Positions 1 to 6,127 of a stretch of DNA of 7,408 nt are shown here, piece after piece. Origin of the DNA: Planctomycetota bacterium. Lineage in GTDB: Bacteria; Patescibacteriota; Patescibacteriia; Patescibacteriales; UBA12465. The position numbers and the translations under genes are program-made. How positions within the stretch are numbered: position 1 is the first letter of the stretch; each line of letters opens with the position of its first letter. Where the stretch lies: the NCBI GenBank assembly GCA_025453315.1, contig JALOQQ010000049.1, positions 1 through 7,408 on the forward strand, read 5' to 3'. Below the pieces are notes generated by a model. It worked only from the letters and a program-made list of their open reading frames with translations, was not told the DNA's origin and searched no databases.

Positions 1-353
1 ATATAGGTCTTTACCTGGCCACTCTGGGGGTCGGTATAGGAAAGAGCTGATCCAGTGACAAAGGCTGAGGCCGGAGGATAACCATTGGCGTCATTATAAT
101 AGAGTTCGAGAGCAGTTTTGAGTTGTTTAACATCTGCTATACGTTTAGCATCACGAGCTTTCTCTCTGGCTGATTGAAGAGCTAGGACTGAGAGAGTGGC
201 TATAATAGCGATAATAGCTATGACGACGAGAAGTTCGATGAGGGTGAAGGCGTGACTTAGAAAAAATCCATGTTTAGATCGCTGACCTGGGCGTGAAGCA
301 CTTAGACGAAAGAAGATGGGGGTGGAAAACTTTTTCTTTTCTAAAAAAGACAT
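1..353 (-). CDS. Type IV prepilin-like protein (pilin or pseudopilin), 3' end outside window
   Basis: The reverse strand reads open from an ATG at 353-351 to the window edge (117 codons, no stop), so the C-terminus is missing. Residues 36-44 read FTLIELLVV and begin a hydrophobic helix reaching about residue 60, the classic prepilin N-methylation segment. E40 is the conserved Glu+5 of the mature pilin. It is followed by an amphipathic stretch (QSAREKARDAKRIADVKQLK) and ALELYYNDANGYPP, a pattern typical of Patescibacteria pilins and PulG-like pseudopilins. The family forms thin surface fibres used in attachment, motility or DNA uptake after cleavage by a PilD-type peptidase. Two things are odd: the leader is 35 residues long, and the residue before the cut is Ala35, not Gly. 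No alternative ATG, GTG or TTG lies between residue 1 and the motif. GC is about 46% over 1-300 against about 33% in the next gene. It begins 17 bases after the preceding stop codon. The pilin call is firm; its subtype is not. Confidence 0.9.
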   Translation of the reverse strand, partial: MSFLEKKKFSTPIFFRLSASRPGQRSKHGFFLSHAFTLIELLVVIAIIAIIATLSVLALQSAREKARDAKRIADVKQLKTALELYYNDANGYPPASAFVTGSALSYTDPQSGQVKTY

Positions 354-370
354 AAATATTATTTAAATTA

Positions 371-937
371 TTAAAAACGTTTTAACCATTTAAGAATTAT
401 ATAAGCGATCATACCGCCTAAAATAGCTGAAATGAATTGTGCTGGACCCATTAAAGTAAATACGACTTTCCCCAATTCTGGTTTATTAATAATTTTAACC
501 ACTAAAAAAGCAATTAAAAAAAGAAATAAAGATTTACAAAAAGAAGCTGAAACAATCGCCGTCCAATAACCGCTAAATTTACCGCGAGCATGGTAAATCT
601 CTTGAATAATAAAAATAAAAATCAAATTACTAAACATAATAAATGGCACGGCCGGAGCAAGTGGTAGTGGCAATAAGCCACCGCTTAAAGCCATAAGACT
701 AGGAACAAAAGCAACAATTATTGCCGAACGTAAACCGCTTAAAAACAAAACAATAATGAATATAGCATTCATTATTGGTCCGGTTAGCCACTGAATATGA
801 ATAAAAAACGGAAGTAAAGCCGCTAAACCAAAAAGTAAAAGAAAAGTAGCCATGGAGCCAGTATTTATTTTTTCCAAAGTCTGCTCCAAAGCTTTACCAC
901 CAACAGATTCTCTATTTATTTTTATTTCGTTTAACAT
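371..937 (-). CDS. Small polytopic membrane protein, ECF transporter S-component-like, hydrogenase-associated
   Basis: This 188-residue protein is mostly hydrophobic, with about six likely membrane segments (roughly residues 30-47, 55-75, 76-92, 96-116, 125-148 and 163-184) after a polar N-terminus. The size, the segment count and motifs such as LTGPIMNA (51-58), LPLPLAPAVPFIMFSN (89-104) and GPAQFISAILGG (164-175) resemble the substrate-binding S components of ECF vitamin transporters. I recall short relatives in Patescibacteria genomes labelled 'iron hydrogenase', probably because they sit beside a hydrogenase gene; there is no Fe-S or H-cluster motif here. The start codon lies 26 bases inside the end of hydA in another frame, so the two are probably co-transcribed and translationally coupled. 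No ECF ATPase or T-component gene is visible. A transported substrate cannot be named. The membrane-protein call is secure; the ECF-like assignment is moderate. A later Met (residue 29) is a possible alternative start, with no better ribosome-binding site. Confidence 0.72.
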   Translation of the reverse strand: MLNEIKINRESVGGKALEQTLEKINTGSMATFLLLFGLAALLPFFIHIQWLTGPIMNAIFIIVLFLSGLRSAIIVAFVPSLMALSGGLLPLPLAPAVPFIMFSNLIFIFIIQEIYHARGKFSGYWTAIVSASFCKSLFLFLIAFLVVKIINKPELGKVVFTLMGPAQFISAILGGMIAYIILKWLKRF

Positions 938-2630
938 AGGTAGTATGTAAAATTTTATGATCGATTTTATTATTTTCTAGCCACTCTAAACTATCCATCA
1001 CACCCTTATTATCATGAGCCTTTCTAATTTTCTTTCCCTTATCAATCTTATACAAAGCTTCCATTCTTTTCTTTCTTATTTCTGGTGTAGTAGGAATTGA
1101 TTGACCACCACCACCAATACAACCACCGGGACAAGCCATAATTTCAACATAATCATAGCTAGCTAAATTATCAATTACTTTTTTAGCATTTCTAATTTCA
1201 TTAGCCACAGCGATACGCAGTTCTTTGCCACCAACATTTATTATTGCCTCTTTTACGCCAGTCAAACCTCTGACCTCGGTAAATTCTATACGTTCACTAC
1301 AAACCCCACTTTTATTATCACCACAAACCAAAAAATGAGCCGTACGAAGGGCTGATTCCATAACTCCACCGCTACTACCATATATAGCGGCGGCACCACT
1401 ATAACTAGTCATAACGTCGTCATTTTCTTGCGATTCTAATTTAGCGAAATCTATTTTATTACTTCTTAAAATCTTGGCAAACTCACGATTAGTAATAACA
1501 TAATCAACTGGGGAAATACCATCAATAAATAACTCTTCCCTACTAGCTTCAAACTTTTTAGCCGTACAAGGCATAATAGAAACCACAACTATATCTTTAG
1601 GGTTAATATTTTTTTGTTTAGCCCAATAGCTTTTTATAACACCACCGTTATGAATTTGTGGCGAACGAGAGGTGGTTAAATTAGGAATTAATTCGGGATG
1701 ATAAAATTCAACATATTTTACCCAAGCCGGGCAACAAGCGGTCATCATAGGAAAAACCGCTTTCTTATTATTTAAACGCTCTACTAACTCCTTAGCCTCA
1801 ACTACCGTAGTAATATCAGCTCCAAAGTTAACATCAAAAACATAATCAAAACCCAGCTTCTTAAGAGCGGTAGTTATTTTGCCGGTGACCACTTCTCCGT
1901 AAGGCAAACCAAATTCTTCACCAATACTAACACGAATAGAAGGGGCGAATTGAATCACTAAAGTTTTTTTTCTATTTTTCTGTTTTAATATTTTCTCCAC
2001 TTCTTTCCATTGACTCTGTTCACGAGCGGCATTAACTGGACAATGCACGGCACATTGACCGCAATAAATACAATCAATTTCTGGATCAGTGGTTGGAATA
2101 ACTTCTTGTTCAGAACCATTACGATCAAGCTCTAAATACTTAATTTCTTGAATCTTGGCGCAAGCATCAATACAATTACGACAATCAATACATTTAGAAC
2201 CATCAATTTCAACAGCGTTAGCAAATTTATAAGTTTTTCTGTTTTTCTTGCGATGAATAAAATTCTTTTTTAAGCCATAACGTTTGGCTAAATCATTTAA
2301 ATCACAACTATTTCCTTGGCAACAATCAGGACATTCTTTGGCATGTTGAGAATATAGGAGATCAATGGTGGTGTCACGCGCTTCTTTAACTTTTTTAGAA
2401 TCAGTAAAAACCTCCATTCCCTCAACGGGACGCATAACGCAAGCCGGAAAAAGCGGTGCTTTGCCAGAGACCTCTACTACGCAAACGCGACAAGTTCCTT
2501 TGGCACAAAAATCGGGATGATAACAAAGACTGGGTATAAAAATTCCATTTTCTTTGGCAATATCTAAAATTGTCTGTTCAGGCGAACAGCTAATTTTTTT
2601 CCCATTAATAGTAATAGATACTTTAGACAT
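912..2630 (-). CDS. hydA: [FeFe]-hydrogenase catalytic subunit HydA (572 aa, Clostridium CpI-like architecture)
   Basis: This enzyme reversibly reduces protons to H2 at the H-cluster and is normally cytoplasmic. Domains in order: a 2Fe-2S ferredoxin-like domain (C36, C47, C50, C64); a His/Cys3 4Fe-4S site (H96, C100, C103, C109); two 4Fe-4S sites (C147, C150, C153, C157 and C187, C190, C193, C197); the H-cluster domain; and a C-terminal small-subunit-like segment ending near HKILHTTYVKR. The three signature loops are L1 TACCPAW (C299, C300), L2 MPCTAKKFE (C355, K358) and L3 EIMACPGGCIGGGGQ (C500, C504), so all four H-cluster cysteine ligands and the proton-relay cysteine are present. E278 and E281 match the acidic proton-path residues. 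L1 has Ala298 where Ser is usual. The length matches clostridial CpI (about 574 aa), which argues for a complete catalytic enzyme, not a PAS-containing sensory type. It lies 41 bases after the membrane-protein gene, and a NuoF-like gene upstream suggests NADH as electron donor. No maturase genes are in view. Confidence 0.96.
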   Translation of the reverse strand: MSKVSITINGKKISCSPEQTILDIAKENGIFIPSLCYHPDFCAKGTCRVCVVEVSGKAPLFPACVMRPVEGMEVFTDSKKVKEARDTTIDLLYSQHAKECPDCCQGNSCDLNDLAKRYGLKKNFIHRKKNRKTYKFANAVEIDGSKCIDCRNCIDACAKIQEIKYLELDRNGSEQEVIPTTDPEIDCIYCGQCAVHCPVNAAREQSQWKEVEKILKQKNRKKTLVIQFAPSIRVSIGEEFGLPYGEVVTGKITTALKKLGFDYVFDVNFGADITTVVEAKELVERLNNKKAVFPMMTACCPAWVKYVEFYHPELIPNLTTSRSPQIHNGGVIKSYWAKQKNINPKDIVVVSIMPCTAKKFEASREELFIDGISPVDYVITNREFAKILRSNKIDFAKLESQENDDVMTSYSGAAAIYGSSGGVMESALRTAHFLVCGDNKSGVCSERIEFTEVRGLTGVKEAIINVGGKELRIAVANEIRNAKKVIDNLASYDYVEIMACPGGCIGGGGQSIPTTPEIRKKRMEALYKIDKGKKIRKAHDNKGVMDSLEWLENNKIDHKILHTTYVKRNKNK

Positions 2631-2671
2631 ATAAAATAAAAAGGCTTGAAAAAATTAGGAATAATTTAAAT

Positions 2672-3817
2672 TTATTTAATTTCCTCAACATTAGAGGTAT
2701 TAGTATAATCTTCGAAGTAATTATCAGTATTAGTATTTTCTAAAATAGAAGGATCTTCGGAATTTACCGCTGAATTGCTAGCTGGATTAATTCCTTGGGC
2801 ATTAAGAATTTTTTCTAATTCTTGTTTTTGTTCTGGAGTTAAACTGCTCCAGTCAAATTGTTCACCAAAAGACTGACTCTCATTTTCTAAAGACCCAGGA
2901 TATTCTAAATTACTAGTTGAATTAAATGAATTAATTCCTTTAGCTTCTAGAGATTTTTTAATAACTGACAAAAATAAAGCCAAAAAAGTGCAAACCAAAA
3001 GAACGATAATAACCATAGACACACCAAGAATTAAACCATTATTTGCTTTTTTCTTTTCTATTTTAGATTCACCTTTAAGTTTTTTTAAATCTCTAAAAAT
3101 AATATAACTATAGGCTAAGAAGATCGGACTAATAATAGAAACAACAATACCGGTAAAAAATCCATAAATACCAGAAGCAACACTGTTTTCACCTAAATAT
3201 TCCATAGGAAGACTAATAATCATTTGTAGGGCAAAAATTATTAAACCCAAAAATAAACTTCTACCAAACACAGCCCACCAGTAATCTTTAACCAATTCTT
3301 TACTTCTTTTTAAAGCGGAATAACCCTCATAGTCTTCAAATAAAAAGGCAAAAATAGCTAAAGAGAAGAAAACGCCAAAGATTAAGCCAGGAATTAGAAA
3401 CAACAAAGTTAAGCCAAGAGTTATTAATCCTAATAGCAAAGACAAGGCCAAATACTTCATAACCAAACCGGAAGTCCTTTTATAAACCTCACGAAAACTT
3501 TCTTCAGGATATTTGATTATTAAGAGTTGCCCCATCTTGAGTCGCAAACTGAAATAAATAGCTAAAACAATTACGGCGATTGAAATTACGCCCAAAATAA
3601 TCGATAAAACAATGCTATGAAGCCCGGCAATAAACAAACCAAGGGGAAATAATACTAACATAGCAATACCAACTAAGAAACTACATAAAATCATTAACAA
3701 AAATTTAGAAAAATTATTCTTATAAATTTCGATTGCTTCTTTTACCATTTTAAATACTGGTGTTAATTTTGTTTTAGAGGCTTTAACTACCACAGCCTCG
3801 TTAGTGTTTTCGGACAT
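2672..3817 (-). CDS. Polytopic membrane protein with long polar C-terminal tail (GPDPase-membrane-domain/DUF975-like)
   Basis: The 381-residue protein has a charged N-terminus, then hydrophobic segments at roughly residues 38-63, 68-92, 120-160 (probably two), 187-205, 213-240 and 262-286. Residues 140-188 hold the most recognisable region: a hydrophobic turn with LIPG, then EDYEGYSALKRSKELVKDYW. An 'ALkrS.eLvkg.ww' pattern of this sort is common in membrane proteins annotated as glycerophosphoryl diester phosphodiesterase membrane domain or YciC/DUF975-like in low-GC bacteria and Patescibacteria. No catalytic phosphodiesterase domain is present. The last 90 or so residues are rich in Asn, Ser, Glu and Thr, and include a short predicted helix LTPEQKQELEKILNAQG (326-342). 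The gene starts 11 bases after the nuoF-like stop and ends 41 bases before hydA, so it is embedded in the hydrogenase operon. Its function is unknown; membrane anchoring or assembly of the hydrogenase is speculation. Confidence 0.75.
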   Translation of the reverse strand: MSENTNEAVVVKASKTKLTPVFKMVKEAIEIYKNNFSKFLLMILCSFLVGIAMLVLFPLGLFIAGLHSIVLSIILGVISIAVIVLAIYFSLRLKMGQLLIIKYPEESFREVYKRTSGLVMKYLALSLLLGLITLGLTLLFLIPGLIFGVFFSLAIFAFLFEDYEGYSALKRSKELVKDYWWAVFGRSLFLGLIIFALQMIISLPMEYLGENSVASGIYGFFTGIVVSIISPIFLAYSYIIFRDLKKLKGESKIEKKKANNGLILGVSMVIIVLLVCTFLALFLSVIKKSLEAKGINSFNSTSNLEYPGSLENESQSFGEQFDWSSLTPEQKQELEKILNAQGINPASNSAVNSEDPSILENTNTDNYFEDYTNTSNVEEIK

Positions 3818-3828
3818 AATTTTTATTA

Positions 3829-4917
3829 TTATTTATTTCTAATATCTTTTATATTAGCTAAGTAACTTTTAATTGGTATTGGCACCGAGCCACCGAGAGC
3901 GCAAAAAGAACTAACAGCCAAATCTTCAATAACAGCCATAAAAACTTTCCAATTAATTGGTTTGGTTTTTATAATATCTACTAAATTTCGCGTACCCTCT
4001 CGACAAGGAGTGCATTGACCGCAGGAATTATCTTTAAAAAATCGTAACCAAGATAAAAATAATTTTTCCGGATTATGTTTAGCTAAATCATAAACTGTAA
4101 TTGAGGCGGCACCGGTAGCTATTTTATTTAATTGTTTTTGATTTAATATTTCTCCACTAGCATCACCGCCAACTTGGACAAAAAAAGAAAAATTAGGATA
4201 ATTATTCGTAGCTTTTAAAGCTTCTTCAATAGTTAAATCAGCAGCTAACTTAAAAACACCCTTGTGCTTGACTTGACCGTTAAACGTATAGAATCTTTCT
4301 CCCTTATATTCGTCATGGGCCACTAAAGAAACATTATAAAAAGTTTCAACATTATTAACTAGAGTCGGTCTTTCCCAAAGACCGGAAGTAGTTGGGTAAG
4401 GCGGACGCAAACGTGGCTCAGCCTTATTCCCTTCAATAACATTTAAGACTGCGGTTTCTTCACCGCCAATATAACCAACTTCAATTGGTTTTAAAAATAT
4501 TTTTAATTTATCAGTTAAACCATTATTTTTTATAGCTTTTAAAATTCTATTCTTATTTTCTTCGTAATAATAATGCTTAATATATAAGTAACCTTTTTCT
4601 GCTCCTAAATATTCAATTGCTAATTTCATACCCTCAACAACACGTTCAATAAAGTTAGCAACTATATAGCCATCCTTACTGACTCCAGGCTCACCTTCAG
4701 CGCAATTACAAACAACATAACAATTTTTTATTGTATCGGGTCCGGCCATTTTATTAATTTTACAAACGATTTTTTTCTGATCAATTATTTCACAATTAAC
4801 ATGTTTATCATGAGTCACGGCCTTATAAACCGCCTCCCATTTTAAAGCAGTTGGAAAACCAGCTCCACCGCGACCAACTAAACCAGCCTTTTTTATTTTA
4901 TCTAAAATATTAGACAT
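3829..4917 (-). CDS. nuoF: NuoF/HydB-like NADH-binding flavoprotein subunit (probable electron-input subunit of the hydrogenase)
   Basis: This is a 362-residue relative of the 51-kDa subunit of complex I and of HydB/HoxF. Such proteins oxidise NADH with FMN and pass electrons to a 4Fe-4S cluster. Visible motifs: GRGGAGFP (15-22); NCAEGEPG followed by K81-D82 (flavin/NADH loop); GGEETA (151-156); PRLRPPYP with GLW and NNVET (168-192); and a C-terminal cluster site C299-x2-C302-x2-C305 in SCGQCTPCREGT, with the fourth ligand C339 in FCALGG. It is shorter than standard NuoF (about 430 aa): the first motif comes at residue 15. It lacks both the NuoE/thioredoxin-like N-terminal domain and the C-terminal ferredoxin domain of typical HydB. 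Two oddities are an insertion of about 25 residues (about 32-62) before the flavin loop, with extra cysteines (C42, C52, C66, C70, C72), and Ala73 where an Asp is usual. Its place upstream of hydA supports NADH-dependent H2 production. No Shine-Dalgarno sequence precedes the ATG. Confidence 0.9.
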   Translation of the reverse strand: MSNILDKIKKAGLVGRGGAGFPTALKWEAVYKAVTHDKHVNCEIIDQKKIVCKINKMAGPDTIKNCYVVCNCAEGEPGVSKDGYIVANFIERVVEGMKLAIEYLGAEKGYLYIKHYYYEENKNRILKAIKNNGLTDKLKIFLKPIEVGYIGGEETAVLNVIEGNKAEPRLRPPYPTTSGLWERPTLVNNVETFYNVSLVAHDEYKGERFYTFNGQVKHKGVFKLAADLTIEEALKATNNYPNFSFFVQVGGDASGEILNQKQLNKIATGAASITVYDLAKHNPEKLFLSWLRFFKDNSCGQCTPCREGTRNLVDIIKTKPINWKVFMAVIEDLAVSSFCALGGSVPIPIKSYLANIKDIRNK

Positions 4918-4962
4918 AAAGCATTTTAAAAAAAGAAAAAATAGTTCTAAAAAATAATATTG

Positions 4963-5002
4963 ATAATTAAGAAGCTTGATCTAAATCAAGCTTCCTGATT
5001 AT
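4963..5002 (-). terminator. Hairpin between gap and the nuoF-like gene, probable intrinsic terminator or attenuator
   Basis: A perfect 10-bp inverted repeat (4971-4980 with 4985-4994, containing AAGCTT) encloses a 4-base loop. In the minus-strand RNA the stem extends outward by a G-U pair, an A-U pair, one mismatch and five more A-U pairs to 4963/5002. It begins a few bases after the gap stop codon (5006-5008). A run of six U follows about eight bases past the stem base (4954-4949). The U tract is not immediately adjacent and the stem has modest GC, so termination may be partial, leaving gap and the hydrogenase genes partly co-transcribed. Confidence 0.65.
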
Positions 5003-5005
5003 TAC

Positions 5006-6022
5006 TTATTTTTTCATCACCAAAAAAGAAAGATCTACTAAACGGTTAGAATAACCCCACTCATTATCATACCAAGCGGTAATTTTTAACAAATCGCCAT
5101 CAACTACCTTAGTCATACCCAAATCAACAATTGAGCTATGTGAATTTTTAACAATATCAATAGATACTAAAGGCTCATTACTAGCCTCAACAATGCCCTT
5201 AGACTTTTTAGCTTCCAAACTCATCACTTTATTAACACTTTCAACCGTAAGCTTCTTCTTGGTTAAAAAAACAATATCACACAAAGAGCCAACTGGAGTT
5301 GGAACGCGCACGGCCATGCCGTCAAATTTACCTTTTAAAGAAGGAATGGTTTCAGTAGCGGCAATAGCGGCACCGGTAGTGGTTGGAACCATATTAATAG
5401 CGGCGGCACGAGCGCGGCGTAAATCTTTATGTGGACCATCAACTAAATTTTGATCAGCGGTATAAGAGTGAATAGTGGTCATAATTGCTTTTTTAATTCC
5501 GAAATGACGTCTTACTATATCAGTAACCGGAGCTAAACAATTAGTAGTACAAGAAGCACAAGAAATAACCACATCTTTTTTAGTTAAAGTTTTTTCATTA
5601 ACACCAATAACAAAAGTCTTAACACCACTCTTATCTTTAGCCGGAGCAGAAATTATTACCTTTTTAGCACCCGCTTTAATATGCTTACCAGCATCTTCTC
5701 TATTGGTAAATCGACCAGTACATTCTAAAACAACATCAACTCCTAGCTTTGCCCAAGGTAATGCGGAAGGATCTTTTTCAGCTAAAATCGGATATTTCTT
5801 TTTAGCAACAACAATATTCTTAGCATCAAAAGAAACTTCCTGATTATAAATTCCGTAACAAGAATCGTACTTTAAAAGATGAGCTAAAGTTTTGGTATCA
5901 GTCAAATCATTAATGGCCACAACTTCCATGCTACTATTATAACGTTCTAAAATAATTTTAAAACTGGCTCGGCCAATACGACCAAAACCATTAATTGCTA
6001 CTTTAATTTTCCCCTTTGACAT
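5006..6022 (-). CDS. gap: Glyceraldehyde-3-phosphate dehydrogenase, NAD-type
   Basis: A full-length 338-residue GAPDH, the cytoplasmic glycolytic enzyme that converts glyceraldehyde 3-phosphate, phosphate and NAD+ to 1,3-bisphosphoglycerate and NADH. The N-terminal Rossmann domain has NGFGRIGR (11-18), and the INDLTD stretch places D39 at the position that favours NAD over NADP. The catalytic domain has the active-site Cys158 within ASCTTNCLAP, His185 in TTIHSYTADQ, an intact S-loop (DGPHKDLRRARAAAINMVPT, 195-214) and the C-terminal WYDNEWGYSNR (317-327). One unusual residue is Cys155 where nearly all family members have Asn (SNASCTTN is usual; here SCASCTTN). A promoter-like sequence lies about 30 bases upstream and a hairpin follows the stop. 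The gene immediately precedes the NADH-linked hydrogenase cluster, so producer and consumer of NADH are neighbours. The ATG has no Shine-Dalgarno sequence, but the N-terminus matches the family length. Confidence 0.98.
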   Translation of the reverse strand: MSKGKIKVAINGFGRIGRASFKIILERYNSSMEVVAINDLTDTKTLAHLLKYDSCYGIYNQEVSFDAKNIVVAKKKYPILAEKDPSALPWAKLGVDVVLECTGRFTNREDAGKHIKAGAKKVIISAPAKDKSGVKTFVIGVNEKTLTKKDVVISCASCTTNCLAPVTDIVRRHFGIKKAIMTTIHSYTADQNLVDGPHKDLRRARAAAINMVPTTTGAAIAATETIPSLKGKFDGMAVRVPTPVGSLCDIVFLTKKKLTVESVNKVMSLEAKKSKGIVEASNEPLVSIDIVKNSHSSIVDLGMTKVVDGDLLKITAWYDNEWGYSNRLVDLSFLVMKK

Positions 6023-6053
6023 AATATAAAAGTTAAGAATTATATACTTTTTT

Positions 6054-6082
6054 ATTATACAGTTTTTTATAAAAAATGAAAA
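6054..6082 (-). promoter_or_regulatory. Sigma-70-like promoter for gap
   Basis: On the minus strand a perfect TATAAT (plus coordinates 6054-6059) lies 17 bases downstream of TTTTCA (6077-6082), which matches the TTGACA consensus at 4 of 6 positions. Transcription would start near 6047, leaving a leader of about 25 bases before the gap ATG at 6022. The surroundings are very AT-rich, so a chance match is possible, but spacing and location are right. Confidence 0.6.
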
Positions 6083-6098
6083 ACAAAATTATTCATAT

Positions 6099-6127
6099 TT
6101 GACAAAAACTTAAAAATGTACTAATAT
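6099..6127 (+). promoter_or_regulatory. Sigma-70-like promoter for the FG-GAP protein gene
   Basis: A perfect TTGACA (6099-6104) is followed after exactly 17 bases by TAATAT (6122-6127; 4 of 6 to TATAAT). Transcription would start near 6134, giving a leader of about 47 bases before the ATG at 6181. It is back to back with the gap promoter, the two -35 elements being 16 bases apart, so one DNA-binding protein could affect both genes. No operator-like palindrome is obvious. Confidence 0.7.

Noticed and set aside
912..937. Overlap of hydA and the next gene as a sign of a frameshift or fusion
   Set aside because: HydA ends at the expected family C-terminus (HKILHTTYVKR and a few residues) and the next gene is in a different frame with its own ATG; a short overlap is normal in compact operons.
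912..2630. HydA read as a NuoG-like or sensory (PAS-type) protein
   Set aside because: The three H-cluster loops with all four cysteine ligands and the relay cysteine are present, which NuoG lacks, and there is no PAS domain.
4918..4970. Promoter for the nuoF-like gene (TATTAT near 4950-4960)
   Set aside because: No matching -35 element at 16-18 bases; the stretch is so A/T-rich that -10-like hexamers are expected by chance.
5193..5453. Open frame of 86 codons on the plus strand
   Set aside because: It lies wholly inside gap on the opposite strand, whose protein is unmistakable; no domain or initiation signal supports it.
371..6022. Alternative genetic code (UGA as Gly, as in Gracilibacteria and Absconditabacteria)
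   Set aside because: All complete genes read with the standard code, end with TAA or TAG at family-typical lengths, and no in-frame UGA is needed to join frames.
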